Positions 35,524 to 45,670 of a DNA stretch of 64,000 nt are shown here, piece by piece (within the stretch, counting starts at the first letter, position 1; each line of letters starts with the position of its first letter). The notes beneath the pieces are model-generated. The model worked only from the letters and a program-made list of their open reading frames with translations. It made no database searches and was not told where the DNA came from. Source of the stretch: Calditrichia bacterium (GTDB lineage: Bacteria; Calditrichota; Calditrichia; RBG-13-44-9; J075); assembly GCA_028284905.1 (NCBI GenBank), contig JANQQU010000015.1, positions 1 through 64,000 of the forward strand. Reading direction: 5' to 3'. Position numbers and translations under genes: made by a program.

Positions 35524-38207
35524 AGTTAGACATTAACTATTCGATGATAAAAGCCATTGCCAAAAGGGATCTTCAGCTATATTTCACTAATCCCTCCGGC
35601 TATGTATTCATTACAATATTTATTTTCTTAAGTGCTGCCGCAGCATTCTGGCAAGAACGTTTTTTCTCAGACAACCTTGCCAACCTCAATCAGCTAAACA
35701 GCATATTTCCATTTATCGTTCTGTTCTTTATTCCAGCGCTAACTATGGGCGTCTGGGCCGATGAACGCAAGCAGGGAACCGATGAGTTACTGTTAACTTT
35801 ACCGGCGACAGATCTGGAAGTCGTTCTCGGTAAATACCTGGCAGTTTTAGGCGTTTATACTGCTTCTCTCCTGCTTTCTCTTAGTCATGTGATTGTACTG
35901 ATGTTCCTGGGCAGTCCGGACCTTGGCCTGATGTTTGGCAATTATGTCGGCTATTGGTTGCTCGGTGCTGCCTTTATTACTGTCGGAATGCTTGCTTCAC
36001 TTCTCAGTGAGAATGTGACAATCGCCTTCATTCTCGGAGCGATATTCTGTGCGTTTTTCGCGTATATCGATTCCGTTGGCGGCCTACTGGGCACCAGCGT
36101 TGCGGAATTTCTTGAGCCCCTCGGTGTTATCGGGCATTTCGGAGACTTTGCCCGGGGAATCTTTAGCTTTTCCGGCCTTATCTATTTTGTTTCGCTGGCT
36201 GCTGTTATGCTTTATCTAAATGTACTGATTGTCAGCAGAAGGCACTGGCCGCAGGAAGCAGATGGCCTTAAGATGTCCTATCATCACATTTTCCGCACAG
36301 TTGCACTGATCATCGCCGTTATTAGCCTGAATGCCATTCTCGGGCGTCTCAGCATGCGTCTGGATGTAACCGCAGAACAATTACATTCCCTTTCGGACAA
36401 AACATCTGAATTGTTAAACGAATTACCTGATGACCGTCCGGTTTTCATCCAGGCGTTTATCAGCCCGGACGTGCCGCAGCAATTTGTGCAAACCCGGGAA
36501 AACCTCGTCAGCTTTCTGAAAGAGATTGATGCAATCGGTGGTGGCAAAGTTGAAGTATTGATTAATGATACCGAACCTTACACCCAGGAAGCCCGGGATG
36601 CACGGGAAAAATTCGGCATCCTTCCGCGGGAGATTCCTAATCCCGGTAGCGCTCGCGCCAGTCTTGCACAGGTCTTCATGGGAATCGCCTTTACCTGTGG
36701 TGCGGAGGAAGAAGTTATTGGATTCTTCGAACGTGGACTACCCGCAGAATATGAGTTGGTTCGTAGCATTCGAGTTGTTGCAAAAACCGATCAAAAAAGA
36801 GTGGGCATGCTTGTAAACGATACCAAAATTTTCGGTGGCTTCGACTTTAATGCTGGCTCAACCTCACCGGCATGGCAGGTAATTAGCGAACTCCGCAAGC
36901 AATACGAAGTAGTTCGTATTGCCGCAAACGCGCCGATTACCGAGGAGTTGGATGCCTTTATCGTTCCGATGCCTTCGACGCTACCGCAGGAAGAAATGGA
37001 TAACGTGCTCAGCTTTATCGAAACCGGTGTACCGACCCTGGTAATGGTTGATCCGCTGCCAGTGGTCAATATTGGTATCGCCCCTTCCGAAAAGCCTGGT
37101 GGTAATCGTAATCCATTTATGAACCAGGGCAACTCACCTCCCCCGAAAGATAAGGGTAATATCGAAGGATTTATGGCTCGCCTCGGGGTTAGCTGGAATA
37201 AATCGCAGATTGTATGGGATTCCTATAATCCGCATCCGGATCTGGCCAATCTTCCTCCGGAAATTGTCTTCCTTGGCCGCGGGAATGAAAATCCGGAAAC
37301 CTTCAATTCAGAATTCGTTGTTAGTGAAACCTTGCAAGAGTTGGTCCTGATGTTCCCGGGTTTTATCAACAAGGCATCTTCGTCTGATATCGAATTTACC
37401 CCATTGGTTAAATCCAGTATTGTTAGTGGTATTCAGCCGTATGAGCGCATGGTGCAGCGGAGCTTCTTTGGCACTCAGTTAAATTTACGCGGTCTCCCCC
37501 ATCGTCCTAATGCCGTGGATTATATCCTGGCCGCGAGGGTTAAGACCGCTTCCGCCCCGGTGGATACCAGCAGTGACGCCAGTAATATTTCCAAAATGGT
37601 TGATGCAATCTTTATCGCTGATGTGGATTTTATTTCCGAGCAGTTCTTCGAAATTCGTAAGCAGGGCATTGCTAATATGAATTTTGATAATATCAGCTTT
37701 TTCCTGAATTGTATTGATATGCTGGTTGGCGACGAATCCTTTATCTCTCTGCGTAGCCGGCGGGTCCGTCATCGCACGCTGGAGTCGGTAGAAAACCAGA
37801 TTCAGGATTATGTGCAAGAACGTTCCCAACGCGAACAGCAAGCGGAATCCGAAGCACAACTGGCGCTTTCCGATGCCCAGCGTCGCCTGGAAGAGCGTGT
37901 TCAGGAAGTACAGCAGCGATCCGATCTTGACGATCGTACCAAGCAGATTATGGCTCGCAACCTCCGGGAAGTAGAACAGCGGAAGTTTACTGCATTGCAG
38001 AATTCTATCGAGGCGGAAAAAGAAGCGAAAATTGCTGCCAGTAAAGAGCAAATGGAATCGAACATCCGCACGATTCAAAGCGGCATTAAAACAATGGCCG
38101 TATTATTTCCGCCGATTCCGGTAATCATTATCGGCATCATGATTTTTATCCGCCGCCGCCGTCGCGAAGCGGAAGGAACTATTGAAGCCAGAAGACTAAG
38201 GAGCTAA
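35520..38207 (+). CDS. ABC-2 permease fused to GldG-type domain
   Basis: 895 residues, overlapping the ATPase gene by four bases. Residues about 1-245 are a six-helix ABC-2 permease (KAIAKRDLQLYFTNPSGYVFI, GVWADERKQGTDELLLTLPAT). From about 250 a membrane helix leads into a GldG-type periplasmic region (LSMRLDVTAEQLHSLSDKTSELLNELPDDRPVFI...). A long coiled coil (about 755-850, rich in E, Q and R) and a C-terminal transmembrane helix (VLFPPIPVIIIGIMIF) with an arginine cluster close the protein. In many bacteria GldF and GldG are separate, so here they are fused. The cargo is unknown. Confidence 0.92.
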   Translation: MKLDINYSMIKAIAKRDLQLYFTNPSGYVFITIFIFLSAAAAFWQERFFSDNLANLNQLNSIFPFIVLFFIPALTMGVWADERKQGTDELLLTLPATDLEVVLGKYLAVLGVYTASLLLSLSHVIVLMFLGSPDLGLMFGNYVGYWLLGAAFITVGMLASLLSENVTIAFILGAIFCAFFAYIDSVGGLLGTSVAEFLEPLGVIGHFGDFARGIFSFSGLIYFVSLAAVMLYLNVLIVSRRHWPQEADGLKMSYHHIFRTVALIIAVISLNAILGRLSMRLDVTAEQLHSLSDKTSELLNELPDDRPVFIQAFISPDVPQQFVQTRENLVSFLKEIDAIGGGKVEVLINDTEPYTQEARDAREKFGILPREIPNPGSARASLAQVFMGIAFTCGAEEEVIGFFERGLPAEYELVRSIRVVAKTDQKRVGMLVNDTKIFGGFDFNAGSTSPAWQVISELRKQYEVVRIAANAPITEELDAFIVPMPSTLPQEEMDNVLSFIETGVPTLVMVDPLPVVNIGIAPSEKPGGNRNPFMNQGNSPPPKDKGNIEGFMARLGVSWNKSQIVWDSYNPHPDLANLPPEIVFLGRGNENPETFNSEFVVSETLQELVLMFPGFINKASSSDIEFTPLVKSSIVSGIQPYERMVQRSFFGTQLNLRGLPHRPNAVDYILAARVKTASAPVDTSSDASNISKMVDAIFIADVDFISEQFFEIRKQGIANMNFDNISFFLNCIDMLVGDESFISLRSRRVRHRTLESVENQIQDYVQERSQREQQAESEAQLALSDAQRRLEERVQEVQQRSDLDDRTKQIMARNLREVEQRKFTALQNSIEAEKEAKIAASKEQMESNIRTIQSGIKTMAVLFPPIPVIIIGIMIFIRRRRREAEGTIEARRLRS

Positions 38208-38210
38208 ACT

Positions 38211-39587
38211 ATGAACGAGAAGAAAAAAACAATGATGTTCGGCGTGGTGGCACTGGCCCTGATGCTTCTGGCATTTATCACCACTCCCAGTAAGGTAAAA
38301 CCCGATGCATTCCTGGATCAGGGAGAGTTATTCTTCCCGGATTTTCAGGATCCCAATGAAGCAACTTCCCTGGAAGTAATCGGTTATAACAAGGACACCG
38401 GGGAAGCAACGCCTTTTAAAGTCGTCTTTAATGAAGGACAATACTCAATCCCTTCTCACTACGACTATCCGGCTGATGGCAAAGAACGCCTTGCGCAAAC
38501 TGCTGCCGGTGTTATCGGTATCAAGAAAGATGATTTCCGTAGCAATAATATCGCGGATCATGAAGCTTGCAGCGTCATCGATCCAATGGATGAGACTAGC
38601 ACCGCCTTAACCGGCCGGGGCACCCGGGTAACACTGAAAGGTGCAAACGATCAGGTACTGGCAGATTTTATTGTCGGAAAAAAAGTGCCTGCCCGCGATG
38701 GTTTCCGCTTTGTACGTTTACCCGATCAGAAAAGAGTATATTCCGTGCGCATGGACATCAACCTTTCAACCCGTTTTGGAGACTGGATTGAGAGTGACCT
38801 TATGATGGTCGAAAAAGATGATATTACCCAGGTAACAATCAAGAATTATTCGATCAACGAGCGGAGTGGTGTTGTTAATCAGCGTGGGCAGTTAACATTA
38901 CGGAAAGACGGCGGCAATTGGCAGATCAACAATCTCCCCGGCAACAAAGAGGTTAACACGACAAAGGTAGATGAGTTACTGAAAAGCATCGATGAGCTGA
39001 AAATCGTTGGTGTCCGTCCTAAGCCAGCCGGTGTTTCCACAACATTGAGAAAGCTGGAAGAAGATGGTGCCGTGGAAATTACTCAGGCAGACTACAACTC
39101 TCTGCGCGGCAAGGGATATTTCTTTAGCGGAAATGGCAATCTCGTTTCCAATGAAGGCGAGATGCAGATTCAGACCAGTGAAGGCGTATTATATACCCTT
39201 CGTTTCGGTGAAGTTGCCTATGGTAGTGGTACAAACGTTAGTGCCGGATTGACTGAAGGCAGCGAAAGTGCGGGGCAAAATCAAACGGTTGCAGATAATC
39301 GTTACCTTTTTATCTCGACAACTTTTGATCCGAAGGTTTTTAAGGAGCCAGCTGCCCCCCGGGATACAACTTTCCTGGCCAAGGCAGACAGTCTCTGGTC
39401 CAGCACGGATCGTGCAAATAAAGGGTTGTATGACGCATACAATAGCTGGAAAGCACAAATCAAAAACGGAGAAGCAACGACGGGTAATTTAAGCGACCGA
39501 TTTGCCAACTGGTATTACGTCATCTCCAATGCCAGCTTCAACAAATTAAAGATGAAGCGGGAAGATTTAATCAAAGACAAATCTTAA
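38211..39587 (+). CDS. DUF4340-domain protein of the Gld-type transporter operon
   Basis: 458 residues. An N-terminal transmembrane segment (MMFGVVALALMLLAFI) is followed by an extracytoplasmic DUF4340 region with the repeated pattern KVRVGDFVRGKKV-like (DFIVGKKVPARDGFRFVRLPDQKRVYSV) and the STRFGDWIESDLM motif. Such proteins regularly close GldA-GldG operons and are thought to be accessory, substrate-side components. The gene starts three bases after the permease gene and ends before a strong bidirectional terminator. Confidence 0.93.
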   Translation: MNEKKKTMMFGVVALALMLLAFITTPSKVKPDAFLDQGELFFPDFQDPNEATSLEVIGYNKDTGEATPFKVVFNEGQYSIPSHYDYPADGKERLAQTAAGVIGIKKDDFRSNNIADHEACSVIDPMDETSTALTGRGTRVTLKGANDQVLADFIVGKKVPARDGFRFVRLPDQKRVYSVRMDINLSTRFGDWIESDLMMVEKDDITQVTIKNYSINERSGVVNQRGQLTLRKDGGNWQINNLPGNKEVNTTKVDELLKSIDELKIVGVRPKPAGVSTTLRKLEEDGAVEITQADYNSLRGKGYFFSGNGNLVSNEGEMQIQTSEGVLYTLRFGEVAYGSGTNVSAGLTEGSESAGQNQTVADNRYLFISTTFDPKVFKEPAAPRDTTFLAKADSLWSSTDRANKGLYDAYNSWKAQIKNGEATTGNLSDRFANWYYVISNASFNKLKMKREDLIKDKS

Positions 39588-39607
39588 GCGCCATATAAAT
39601 AGTGTAT

Positions 39608-39646
39608 AAAAAAAGGGCTGTTCAGATTGAACAGCCCTTTTTTTAT
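39608..39646. terminator. Bidirectional terminator between convergent operons
   Basis: AAAAAAAGGGCTGTTCA (39608-39624) is complementary to the strand starting TGAACAGCCC at 39628 and ending in a T-run. A-run on one side and T-run on the other let it work for both the DUF4340 gene and the convergent TonB receptor gene. Confidence 0.93.
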
Positions 39647-39671
39647 CTAAAAACAAATTTCCGATTTTGCA

Positions 39672-42600
39672 TTAACGGAAGAAATAACGCAAGCCAACCT
39701 GTACTTGCCAACGGGAGAACAGGCCGGGATCATCAACAAACGTTTCCGTTAACGGTGCCGCCGGATCCGCACCTCTAAAGCGGAGCAACGGAGCGCCATC
39801 GTTAGTATACAGACCATTGCCAAGGCCGTCGGTAACTAACTGCAGCGGACTGGTAGCCGCCGGGTTAGCCACTTTGCGCACGCCCCAATCGGAGCTAATC
39901 AGATTCGCGACATTGAGAATATCCAGATTCACCTGAAAGGTATGTTTTTTCGGGCCATTCCCAAAAGAGATATCCTGTAATACTCTCAGATCAATATTGC
40001 TATACCAGGGATTAACACCGCCGGAACGCTCAGCAGTTTCACCACGATGTTGGCTCAGGTAGTCATCCTGCTCGATAAAAGCATTAAACGCATCCCACTG
40101 CATTGCCGGGGTAACAATATCGCCATTTGCGCCTTCGAATTCAACAAAATCAATTTCACTTTCTGAAGCCGGGATGTAAATCAGGTCGTTACCACCACTG
40201 CCGTCGCCGTTAACGTCGCCAGCGTAGATGTACGAGTAACGATTCCCACCAGTAACCGTAAAGCGATTCCCTTCGGCAACCTCGAAGAAAACACCGAAAT
40301 GCGTCGCTAAATTCGGATTCCAGGATTTACTGTAAAGGGCATTACCAACAATACGATGCCGCTGACCAAACTGGGAATAACTAAGCAGCGGATTGTTCGG
40401 GTCGCCCTGAACCGGGTTGTTTTGCCATAATACACTGGCAATTTCAGTAGAGGTCAACTGGCTTTTGGCCTGCAAATAGGTATATCCCATTCCGACATCC
40501 AGCCCGTTATCAAAGCTTTTCCGAAGCTGGGCAGTCAAGTTATAGTTATATCCTTCGCTGGTATTATCAATCACATAAATACCGGCATTACCATCCGGAT
40601 TTAACTCAAAATTATTGACGCCAACAAAATCCCCATCGTCATTAATAAAGTTCGAAGTGCCCCCGTAGAACGGACGATTGTCATACGGAAGGGTTCTTAC
40701 CGGCTTAACGATATCGGAATTACGCATAACCACTGCATTTAAATCTTTGCCATAAACAAATTCCAGGGTTCCCAGGAATCCACCGCCCAGCTGTTTATCG
40801 ACAGCGATATTTGTATTCCAAACTTGCGGCCACTTAAAATCAGGATCCATGGCATTCAGATCGAAGGATTGCTGTAATACTGCATCATCGCTGGTCGCGA
40901 CTTCATCTGCGTCCGGAAATAGATTCGGATTTGCACCAGGATTGGAAATGACATTACCGATCCATACGAAAGGGACACGGCCGGTAAAGATACCGGTACC
41001 ACCACGCACCTGCGTGCTGCGGTCGCCGGCAACATCCCAGTTAAATCCCAACCGCGGTGAGATCAGCGGGGTTGCACCGGGCAGTTCACTTTGATCGACC
41101 GTTTCGGAATTATCATCCGCATCCAGGGCAGTCAAACCACGGGAAAAGGGGTTGTCTACCGGATCGGTCATATAAATCGGCATATCCACGCGTAAACCGA
41201 GCGTCAGGTTTAATCGGGGATTGACCAGGAATTCATCCTGTGCATAGACGGAGAACTGACCAACGTCAATTTGCTCGCCTTTAAAAGGACCGGAACCGAT
41301 CATACTGCGAAAATCTTTCTGATCGGGATTGGCTGGATCAGTCGCCTCAAAAAATTCATCCAGAGAATTAAACGTTGATCCGAAAGGCAAGGCCTGAGTC
41401 AAAAAGAAAACGCCATGACGGAAAATATTAAAAGAGTTAAAGAAAGAATAAGATTCGTAGGACGCACCAAATGTCAACACATGGTTATTGGTAAAATAAC
41501 TGAAGTTATTGGTAATCTGGAGAACATCCTGATCGAGAATGTTGTTGATAGAAAACGGCTCATGTCCCAAAGTTGTATAAGTAATACCTCCTTCGGCAAT
41601 TTCGACAGTCGGGAAAGGTTCACTTAATGCTTCCCGGAAATCGCGGAAACGATTAAAGCTGGCGAAAAAGCGATTCGCATAGGATCCACCGCGACTGTTT
41701 AATTCCAGTGCAAAAGAATTCAGTTCATTGTTGATGGTATAACCGGCGTTCTGAAATGGTAAACTGGTTTCATTCGGTCCACGGCCGGAACTGTTAGTAC
41801 TCAGCACAAATGGGTGCGGCGGTAAATCTCTGTTCGCATCAAGGAAATTGTAACGGAAAGACAAATTGTTATTGTCATTAATGTTCCAGTCTAACTTCAC
41901 CAATATTTTGTCGTTATTGGTCTCGTTGATGTAATCATCATAAGAACCGGTATCATAACCATATGCACTGCTCATCCGATCCCGGATGCGATCCATTACC
42001 GATGCTTCCACTCGGGATTCCCCAAATTCCTGGGTGCCATCATTATTGGCAACAAAATTACTGCCAGGATCTTCACGGCGTTCCAATTCCGCGTTGACAA
42101 AGAAAAACAGCTTATCTTTGATAAGCGGTCCACCCAGGGTAAAACCGGATTGATTAAAAGTTAAGTCAGGATTTGCAATTACATCATCACCGCGAATGCT
42201 GTTACCGACAAAGCTTTCATTACGGGTAAAGCTGTAAACGGAGCCGGTGAGGTTGTTAGTACCGCTCTTGGTAACAGTGTTTATACCTGCGCCGGTAAAG
42301 CCACTCTGGCGGACGTCATACGGGGCGATAGAAACCTGCACCTGCTCAACTGCGTCGAAAGGTACCGGCTCCGCGTTGGACTGTCCACCCGGTGCGGGAT
42401 CATCGAGACCGAATGAGTTGTTAAAGTAAGATCCGTCCAGGGAAATACTGTTATACAACCAGTTTTTTCCACCGAAACTGAAATTACCGTCACTACGGGG
42501 ATCGAGACGAGTCAAATCCCGGGTACTACGTTTAATAGACGGTAACTGAGATACCTGTTCGGAGTTAACATAAGTGGCCGCGCCAGTTCGGTCGGAATTC

Positions 42601-43016
42601 AGAACAGCGTCTCGTTCTGCAGTGATATTTACTTCCTGCCCGGTCACCGTTTCCGAAGCAAGTGCAAAATCGGTCCGGGTATCCTGCCCCAATCTCAGAT
42701 AGATATCACTTTGGCTCTGGTCTTTATACCCAAGATAAGACACTGATATGGTATAAGGACCACCAATACGCATATTAAAGATATTATACTGCCCGTTATT
42801 ACGGGTTGCTGCGCCATAGCGGGTTCCACTGGGTTCGTGAACTGCTACGACATTCGCCCCTGCCAATCCCTGTCCATCTTGTGCGGTTACCAAACCGCTC
42901 ATAGAAGACGTGGTCACACCCTGCCCCAGAATATGACCGGTTAACAACAGAGATATAACGACAATTAATGGTATCGTTAATATCTGCCGAATTCCAATAA
43001 TCGCTTCTCTAACCAT
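39672..43016 (-). CDS. Oar-like TonB-dependent receptor with carboxypeptidase-regulatory N-terminus
   Basis: 1114 residues. The signal segment is at residues 15-31 (TIPLIVVISLLLTGHILGQG). A carboxypeptidase regulatory-like domain (about 38-115, SGLVTAQDGQGLAGANVVAVHEPSG) precedes a plug (YVNSEQVSQLPSIKRSTRDLTRLDP; FDAVEQVQVSIAPYDVRQSGFTGAGINTVTKSGTN). A large barrel of alternating aromatic strands follows, ending in RWQVQVGLRYFFR with a final aromatic plus Arg. This is the Oar/TBDT type, probably importing large or poorly defined substrates or acting in export in related phyla. No SusD-like gene is next to it, so a classical Sus system is not supported. Confidence 0.93.
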   Translation of the reverse strand: MVREAIIGIRQILTIPLIVVISLLLTGHILGQGVTTSSMSGLVTAQDGQGLAGANVVAVHEPSGTRYGAATRNNGQYNIFNMRIGGPYTISVSYLGYKDQSQSDIYLRLGQDTRTDFALASETVTGQEVNITAERDAVLNSDRTGAATYVNSEQVSQLPSIKRSTRDLTRLDPRSDGNFSFGGKNWLYNSISLDGSYFNNSFGLDDPAPGGQSNAEPVPFDAVEQVQVSIAPYDVRQSGFTGAGINTVTKSGTNNLTGSVYSFTRNESFVGNSIRGDDVIANPDLTFNQSGFTLGGPLIKDKLFFFVNAELERREDPGSNFVANNDGTQEFGESRVEASVMDRIRDRMSSAYGYDTGSYDDYINETNNDKILVKLDWNINDNNNLSFRYNFLDANRDLPPHPFVLSTNSSGRGPNETSLPFQNAGYTINNELNSFALELNSRGGSYANRFFASFNRFRDFREALSEPFPTVEIAEGGITYTTLGHEPFSINNILDQDVLQITNNFSYFTNNHVLTFGASYESYSFFNSFNIFRHGVFFLTQALPFGSTFNSLDEFFEATDPANPDQKDFRSMIGSGPFKGEQIDVGQFSVYAQDEFLVNPRLNLTLGLRVDMPIYMTDPVDNPFSRGLTALDADDNSETVDQSELPGATPLISPRLGFNWDVAGDRSTQVRGGTGIFTGRVPFVWIGNVISNPGANPNLFPDADEVATSDDAVLQQSFDLNAMDPDFKWPQVWNTNIAVDKQLGGGFLGTLEFVYGKDLNAVVMRNSDIVKPVRTLPYDNRPFYGGTSNFINDDGDFVGVNNFELNPDGNAGIYVIDNTSEGYNYNLTAQLRKSFDNGLDVGMGYTYLQAKSQLTSTEIASVLWQNNPVQGDPNNPLLSYSQFGQRHRIVGNALYSKSWNPNLATHFGVFFEVAEGNRFTVTGGNRYSYIYAGDVNGDGSGGNDLIYIPASESEIDFVEFEGANGDIVTPAMQWDAFNAFIEQDDYLSQHRGETAERSGGVNPWYSNIDLRVLQDISFGNGPKKHTFQVNLDILNVANLISSDWGVRKVANPAATSPLQLVTDGLGNGLYTNDGAPLLRFRGADPAAPLTETFVDDPGLFSRWQVQVGLRYFFR

Positions 43017-43324
43017 ATTAGGCTCCTCAGCTTTGGTAAATTGGTGTTAGTTGTCTAGGAGTTTACGAGTATCTGATGAGAATAAAAATAGTTATCAAAA
43101 AAAGAGTGAAATTCGTCGGCATTCATTACCTCTAGTATCCGGTAGAGATTACAAAATATTTCCCGAACTTATTTTAAGAGTGTATTACAATTTAATGACA
43201 TTTATTGCAGTTTATTTATCAATATCCCGGAGTTACTGTATTTCTCCCTTGAGAATTCTACAGACCAATCAGTATTTTAAAGGATAGTAAAACTTCCTTA
43301 TAATTTTTGCCAGGAGATGTCGGT
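43017..43324. other. 308-bp divergent promoter region
   Basis: This AT-rich region serves the TonB receptor (minus) and the small lipoprotein (plus). I saw no riboswitch, strong inverted repeat or clear promoter hexamer pair in it. Confidence 0.5.
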
Positions 43325-43822
43325 ATGAAAAAATCACTGATGTTAACCTTTTGTGGCATTATCATACTCTTATTTGGTAGCTGTCAGGATCAGAATAGCC
43401 CGGTGCCCAATAGCCTGAAGTTTTCAGACTTGAACAATAGTCACTATAATTATGTCGTGCTCGATACAGACGGCACACTGCTCGCGCTTGGTGAATTACA
43501 TTTTTTCGAATCCACGCCTGCGCTATTGAATGGGCAATGGCATCTCAATGCCTGGGGAGAACAAAGCGGCTGGCCGCCGGAAGGAATATCAGGGAATTTT
43601 AACGGGTTAATGTGGAATAATATTGCTTTGCTAAACTTCAGGACTTCAACAGAAGACATTTCGCTTTCCTGGAAACTGGATGGTTTTTTAGGGAATAAAC
43701 TGGTCGGTGAATGGGTCCGCAACCCGAACGATGCAAGTGACAGTGAAACCGGCACCATCGAAGCTTTTCGATTTACGGATAATACTTCGGAGCAAACAAT
43801 TTCCAGAGTTTCCGGGGATTAG
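43325..43822 (+). CDS. Small predicted lipoprotein
   Basis: ATG 43325 has AGGAG eight bases upstream, giving 165 residues; a longer in-frame reading from 43307 has no advantage. The leader MKKSLMLTFCGIIILLFGSC ends at a lipobox-like LFGS/C, so the mature protein would start at Cys. The rest is acidic, with aromatic-rich segments (HYNYVVLDTDGTLLALGELHFF; GNFNGLMWNNIALLNFRTS) suggesting a beta-sandwich. I know no family for it. It converges with the AlkD gene. Confidence 0.75.
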   Translation: MKKSLMLTFCGIIILLFGSCQDQNSPVPNSLKFSDLNNSHYNYVVLDTDGTLLALGELHFFESTPALLNGQWHLNAWGEQSGWPPEGISGNFNGLMWNNIALLNFRTSTEDISLSWKLDGFLGNKLVGEWVRNPNDASDSETGTIEAFRFTDNTSEQTISRVSGD

Positions 43823-43853
43823 GTGTGCCCCAAATGCGCAATTTCTAATATAT

Positions 43854-44627
43854 TCAGCCGTCTTTTAACGCTGTTTTCCAAAACAATTTCAGGCGTTTCT
43901 TTTCTGCTGCGCTCATCTTCTCCGTCGCGTAACGTAATCCTTCTGCGGAGAAAAAGCGAATATGTGATTCTATGAGTTTGAGAACATCTTCCGGTGCTGC
44001 CTTCCACAATTCCCGTAAAACCCATCCGGTGCCGGTTTGTGAGAACCGTTCCGGATGCTTCACCGTTGCTTCACAGGCCGTTAGTAACATTTCGGTAAAT
44101 CCAGGGAAGTTTTCATCACCATTTTTAGCAAGGTTAACGAAAGCCACTCCAGACGCGCGTCGTTGCCAGATGTTCCTTGCAGATTGCCAATCAGCAATAG
44201 CACGACTACAGGCCTCTCCTTCTTTTTTTGCCATTGGGCCCAACACTCTTACACAAAACCAGTCGCAAATATTCCAGTCGTAAATATATCCATCCTGAAA
44301 TAATTCAGCGAACCTGGGCAGCGCTATTTTCCAGTTTACCATCTCTCCGGGAATCAACACTTCCTGGAAATAGAGGATGCCGGCTAATTTATCCTCTGCA
44401 TATTTTTCCCGGATTAACTGTAAAGCAATATCAACTTGTTCAGCAGGAACCATTTTTTCGGGAATCTGTTCCGTCCGCAGCCACTCATGAAGCGAGCTGC
44501 GGATATCCGCCATTTTGACGCCGCGAAATTCTATCACATGCTTAAGATAATTTTCCCACCATACTTTTGTTTTTTCTGTGGCTTTTTCATCCATTAATTG
44601 CCAGAGAAAACCGAAATCATATGTCAT
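43854..44627 (-). CDS. AlkD-like DNA alkylation repair protein
   Basis: 257 residues. It fits the AlkD/DNA_alkylation family (HEAT-like helical repeats), with GVKMADIRSSLHEWL near the N-terminus, the central YIYDWNICDWFCVRVLG, NIWQRRASGVAFVNLAK, and VLRELWKAAPEDVLKLIESH toward the end. AlkD glycosylases remove bulky alkylated purines such as 3-methyladenine. The Trp and Asp in DWNICDW fit the helix that contains the catalytic Asp in the family, but I cannot verify it by alignment. It overlaps hldD by four bases (ATGA) on the same strand, an odd pairing that probably reflects simple cotranscription. Confidence 0.87.
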   Translation of the reverse strand: MTYDFGFLWQLMDEKATEKTKVWWENYLKHVIEFRGVKMADIRSSLHEWLRTEQIPEKMVPAEQVDIALQLIREKYAEDKLAGILYFQEVLIPGEMVNWKIALPRFAELFQDGYIYDWNICDWFCVRVLGPMAKKEGEACSRAIADWQSARNIWQRRASGVAFVNLAKNGDENFPGFTEMLLTACEATVKHPERFSQTGTGWVLRELWKAAPEDVLKLIESHIRFFSAEGLRYATEKMSAAEKKRLKLFWKTALKDG

Positions 44628-45577
44628 TCGCTATCCGTCCAGTATCCATTACTTTCCTTTAAAAGCGCAACATAAGCGCGTACACCATCTTCAAGAGAAG
44701 TAAAGGGTCTTTTATAACCACTACCATCGAGCAGGTTGCGATCGGCCTGGGTGAAAGCTTGATATTTTCCTTTCAATGTTTCCGGGAAAGGGACATAACG
44801 AATTTTACAATTATCATAGCAGCTTTGCATAATTTCCGCAATTTTCAGGAAACTCTCGGCCTTGCCGGTGCCGCAGTTAAAGATGCCGCTGATGTCGGGA
44901 TTCTCCAGAAAGTGCAGGTTCACATTCACCACATCATCGACATAAATAAAATCCCGCACAAATCCGTCACTCCCTTTAAAAAGACTAATATCGCCGGTCT
45001 TTTTGATTTGATTGTGGAACTGGAAAATAACCGAAGCCATTTTCTCCTTATGATTTTCCTGCGGTCCGTAAACGTTAAAATAACGTAATCCGACAATTTG
45101 CGTAGGAATGTCATCGATAATACGACGGATGTATTGATCGAAGAGGAATTTTGAATAAGCATAGACGTTGAGCGGATATTCGTAATGGCGATCTTCTACG
45201 AATCCCTTATCACCATTGCCATAGACAGATGCAGACGAGGCATAGATAAAACGGGCTTTATTTTCCAGGGCAAAAGTCAATAGCGCTTTACTATATTCGT
45301 AATTTACCCGCATCATGAAACGGCCATCATATTGCATGGTATCAGTGCATGCCCCTTGATGAAATATCGTACTGATGTGTTTGTTTTTCATCGACGACAA
45401 TGCCGGCAGAAATTCTTCGTAGTCAATAAAATCCGCGAATTTCAGGGTATTCAGGTTGAGATGTTTTTCACCTTTTTTTAAGCTGTCAACAATAATGATA
45501 CTATCAATGCCTTGTTGATTTAAACGTCTTACCAAATTGCTGCCAATAAATCCTGCGCCACCGGTTACAATAATCAT
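44624..45577 (-). CDS. hldD: ADP-L-glycero-D-manno-heptose 6-epimerase
   Basis: 317 residues. The nucleotide-binding loop is VTGGAGFIGSNLVRRL, the catalytic site is STIFHQGACTD and YVYAYSKF with the Tyr-x3-Lys pattern (NVYAYSKFLFDQY), and ends with YGPQENHKEKMASVIF and FNCGTGKAESFLKIAEI. HldD converts ADP-D-glycero-D-manno-heptose to the L-form used for LPS inner core, so this organism probably makes heptose-containing LPS. Other heptose genes are not in the window. Upstream of the alkD-like gene in the same operon. Confidence 0.95.
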   Translation of the reverse strand: MIIVTGGAGFIGSNLVRRLNQQGIDSIIIVDSLKKGEKHLNLNTLKFADFIDYEEFLPALSSMKNKHISTIFHQGACTDTMQYDGRFMMRVNYEYSKALLTFALENKARFIYASSASVYGNGDKGFVEDRHYEYPLNVYAYSKFLFDQYIRRIIDDIPTQIVGLRYFNVYGPQENHKEKMASVIFQFHNQIKKTGDISLFKGSDGFVRDFIYVDDVVNVNLHFLENPDISGIFNCGTGKAESFLKIAEIMQSCYDNCKIRYVPFPETLKGKYQAFTQADRNLLDGSGYKRPFTSLEDGVRAYVALLKESNGYWTDSE

Positions 45578-45670
45578 ATTTTATCTCCTGCGATTGTTTT
45601 TCAGATGATCCCAGTCTTGCGGAAGTGATTTATCTTCGCCAGACTGCAGGGAAAAAATACAGCGGAATTT

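Noticed and set aside
37485-38078. 197-residue minus-strand ORF
   Set aside because: It is antisense to the coiled-coil end of the permease-GldG gene and shows no family features.
34753-39587. Gliding motility system
   Set aside because: GldA- and GldG-type genes are present, but this cassette with DUF4340 occurs in many non-gliding bacteria and no other gliding genes are in the window.
39672-43016. SusC/SusD-type nutrient locus
   Set aside because: The receptor is large and Oar-like, and no SusD-like lipoprotein lies beside it; the small lipoprotein at 43325 is too short and divergent in orientation.
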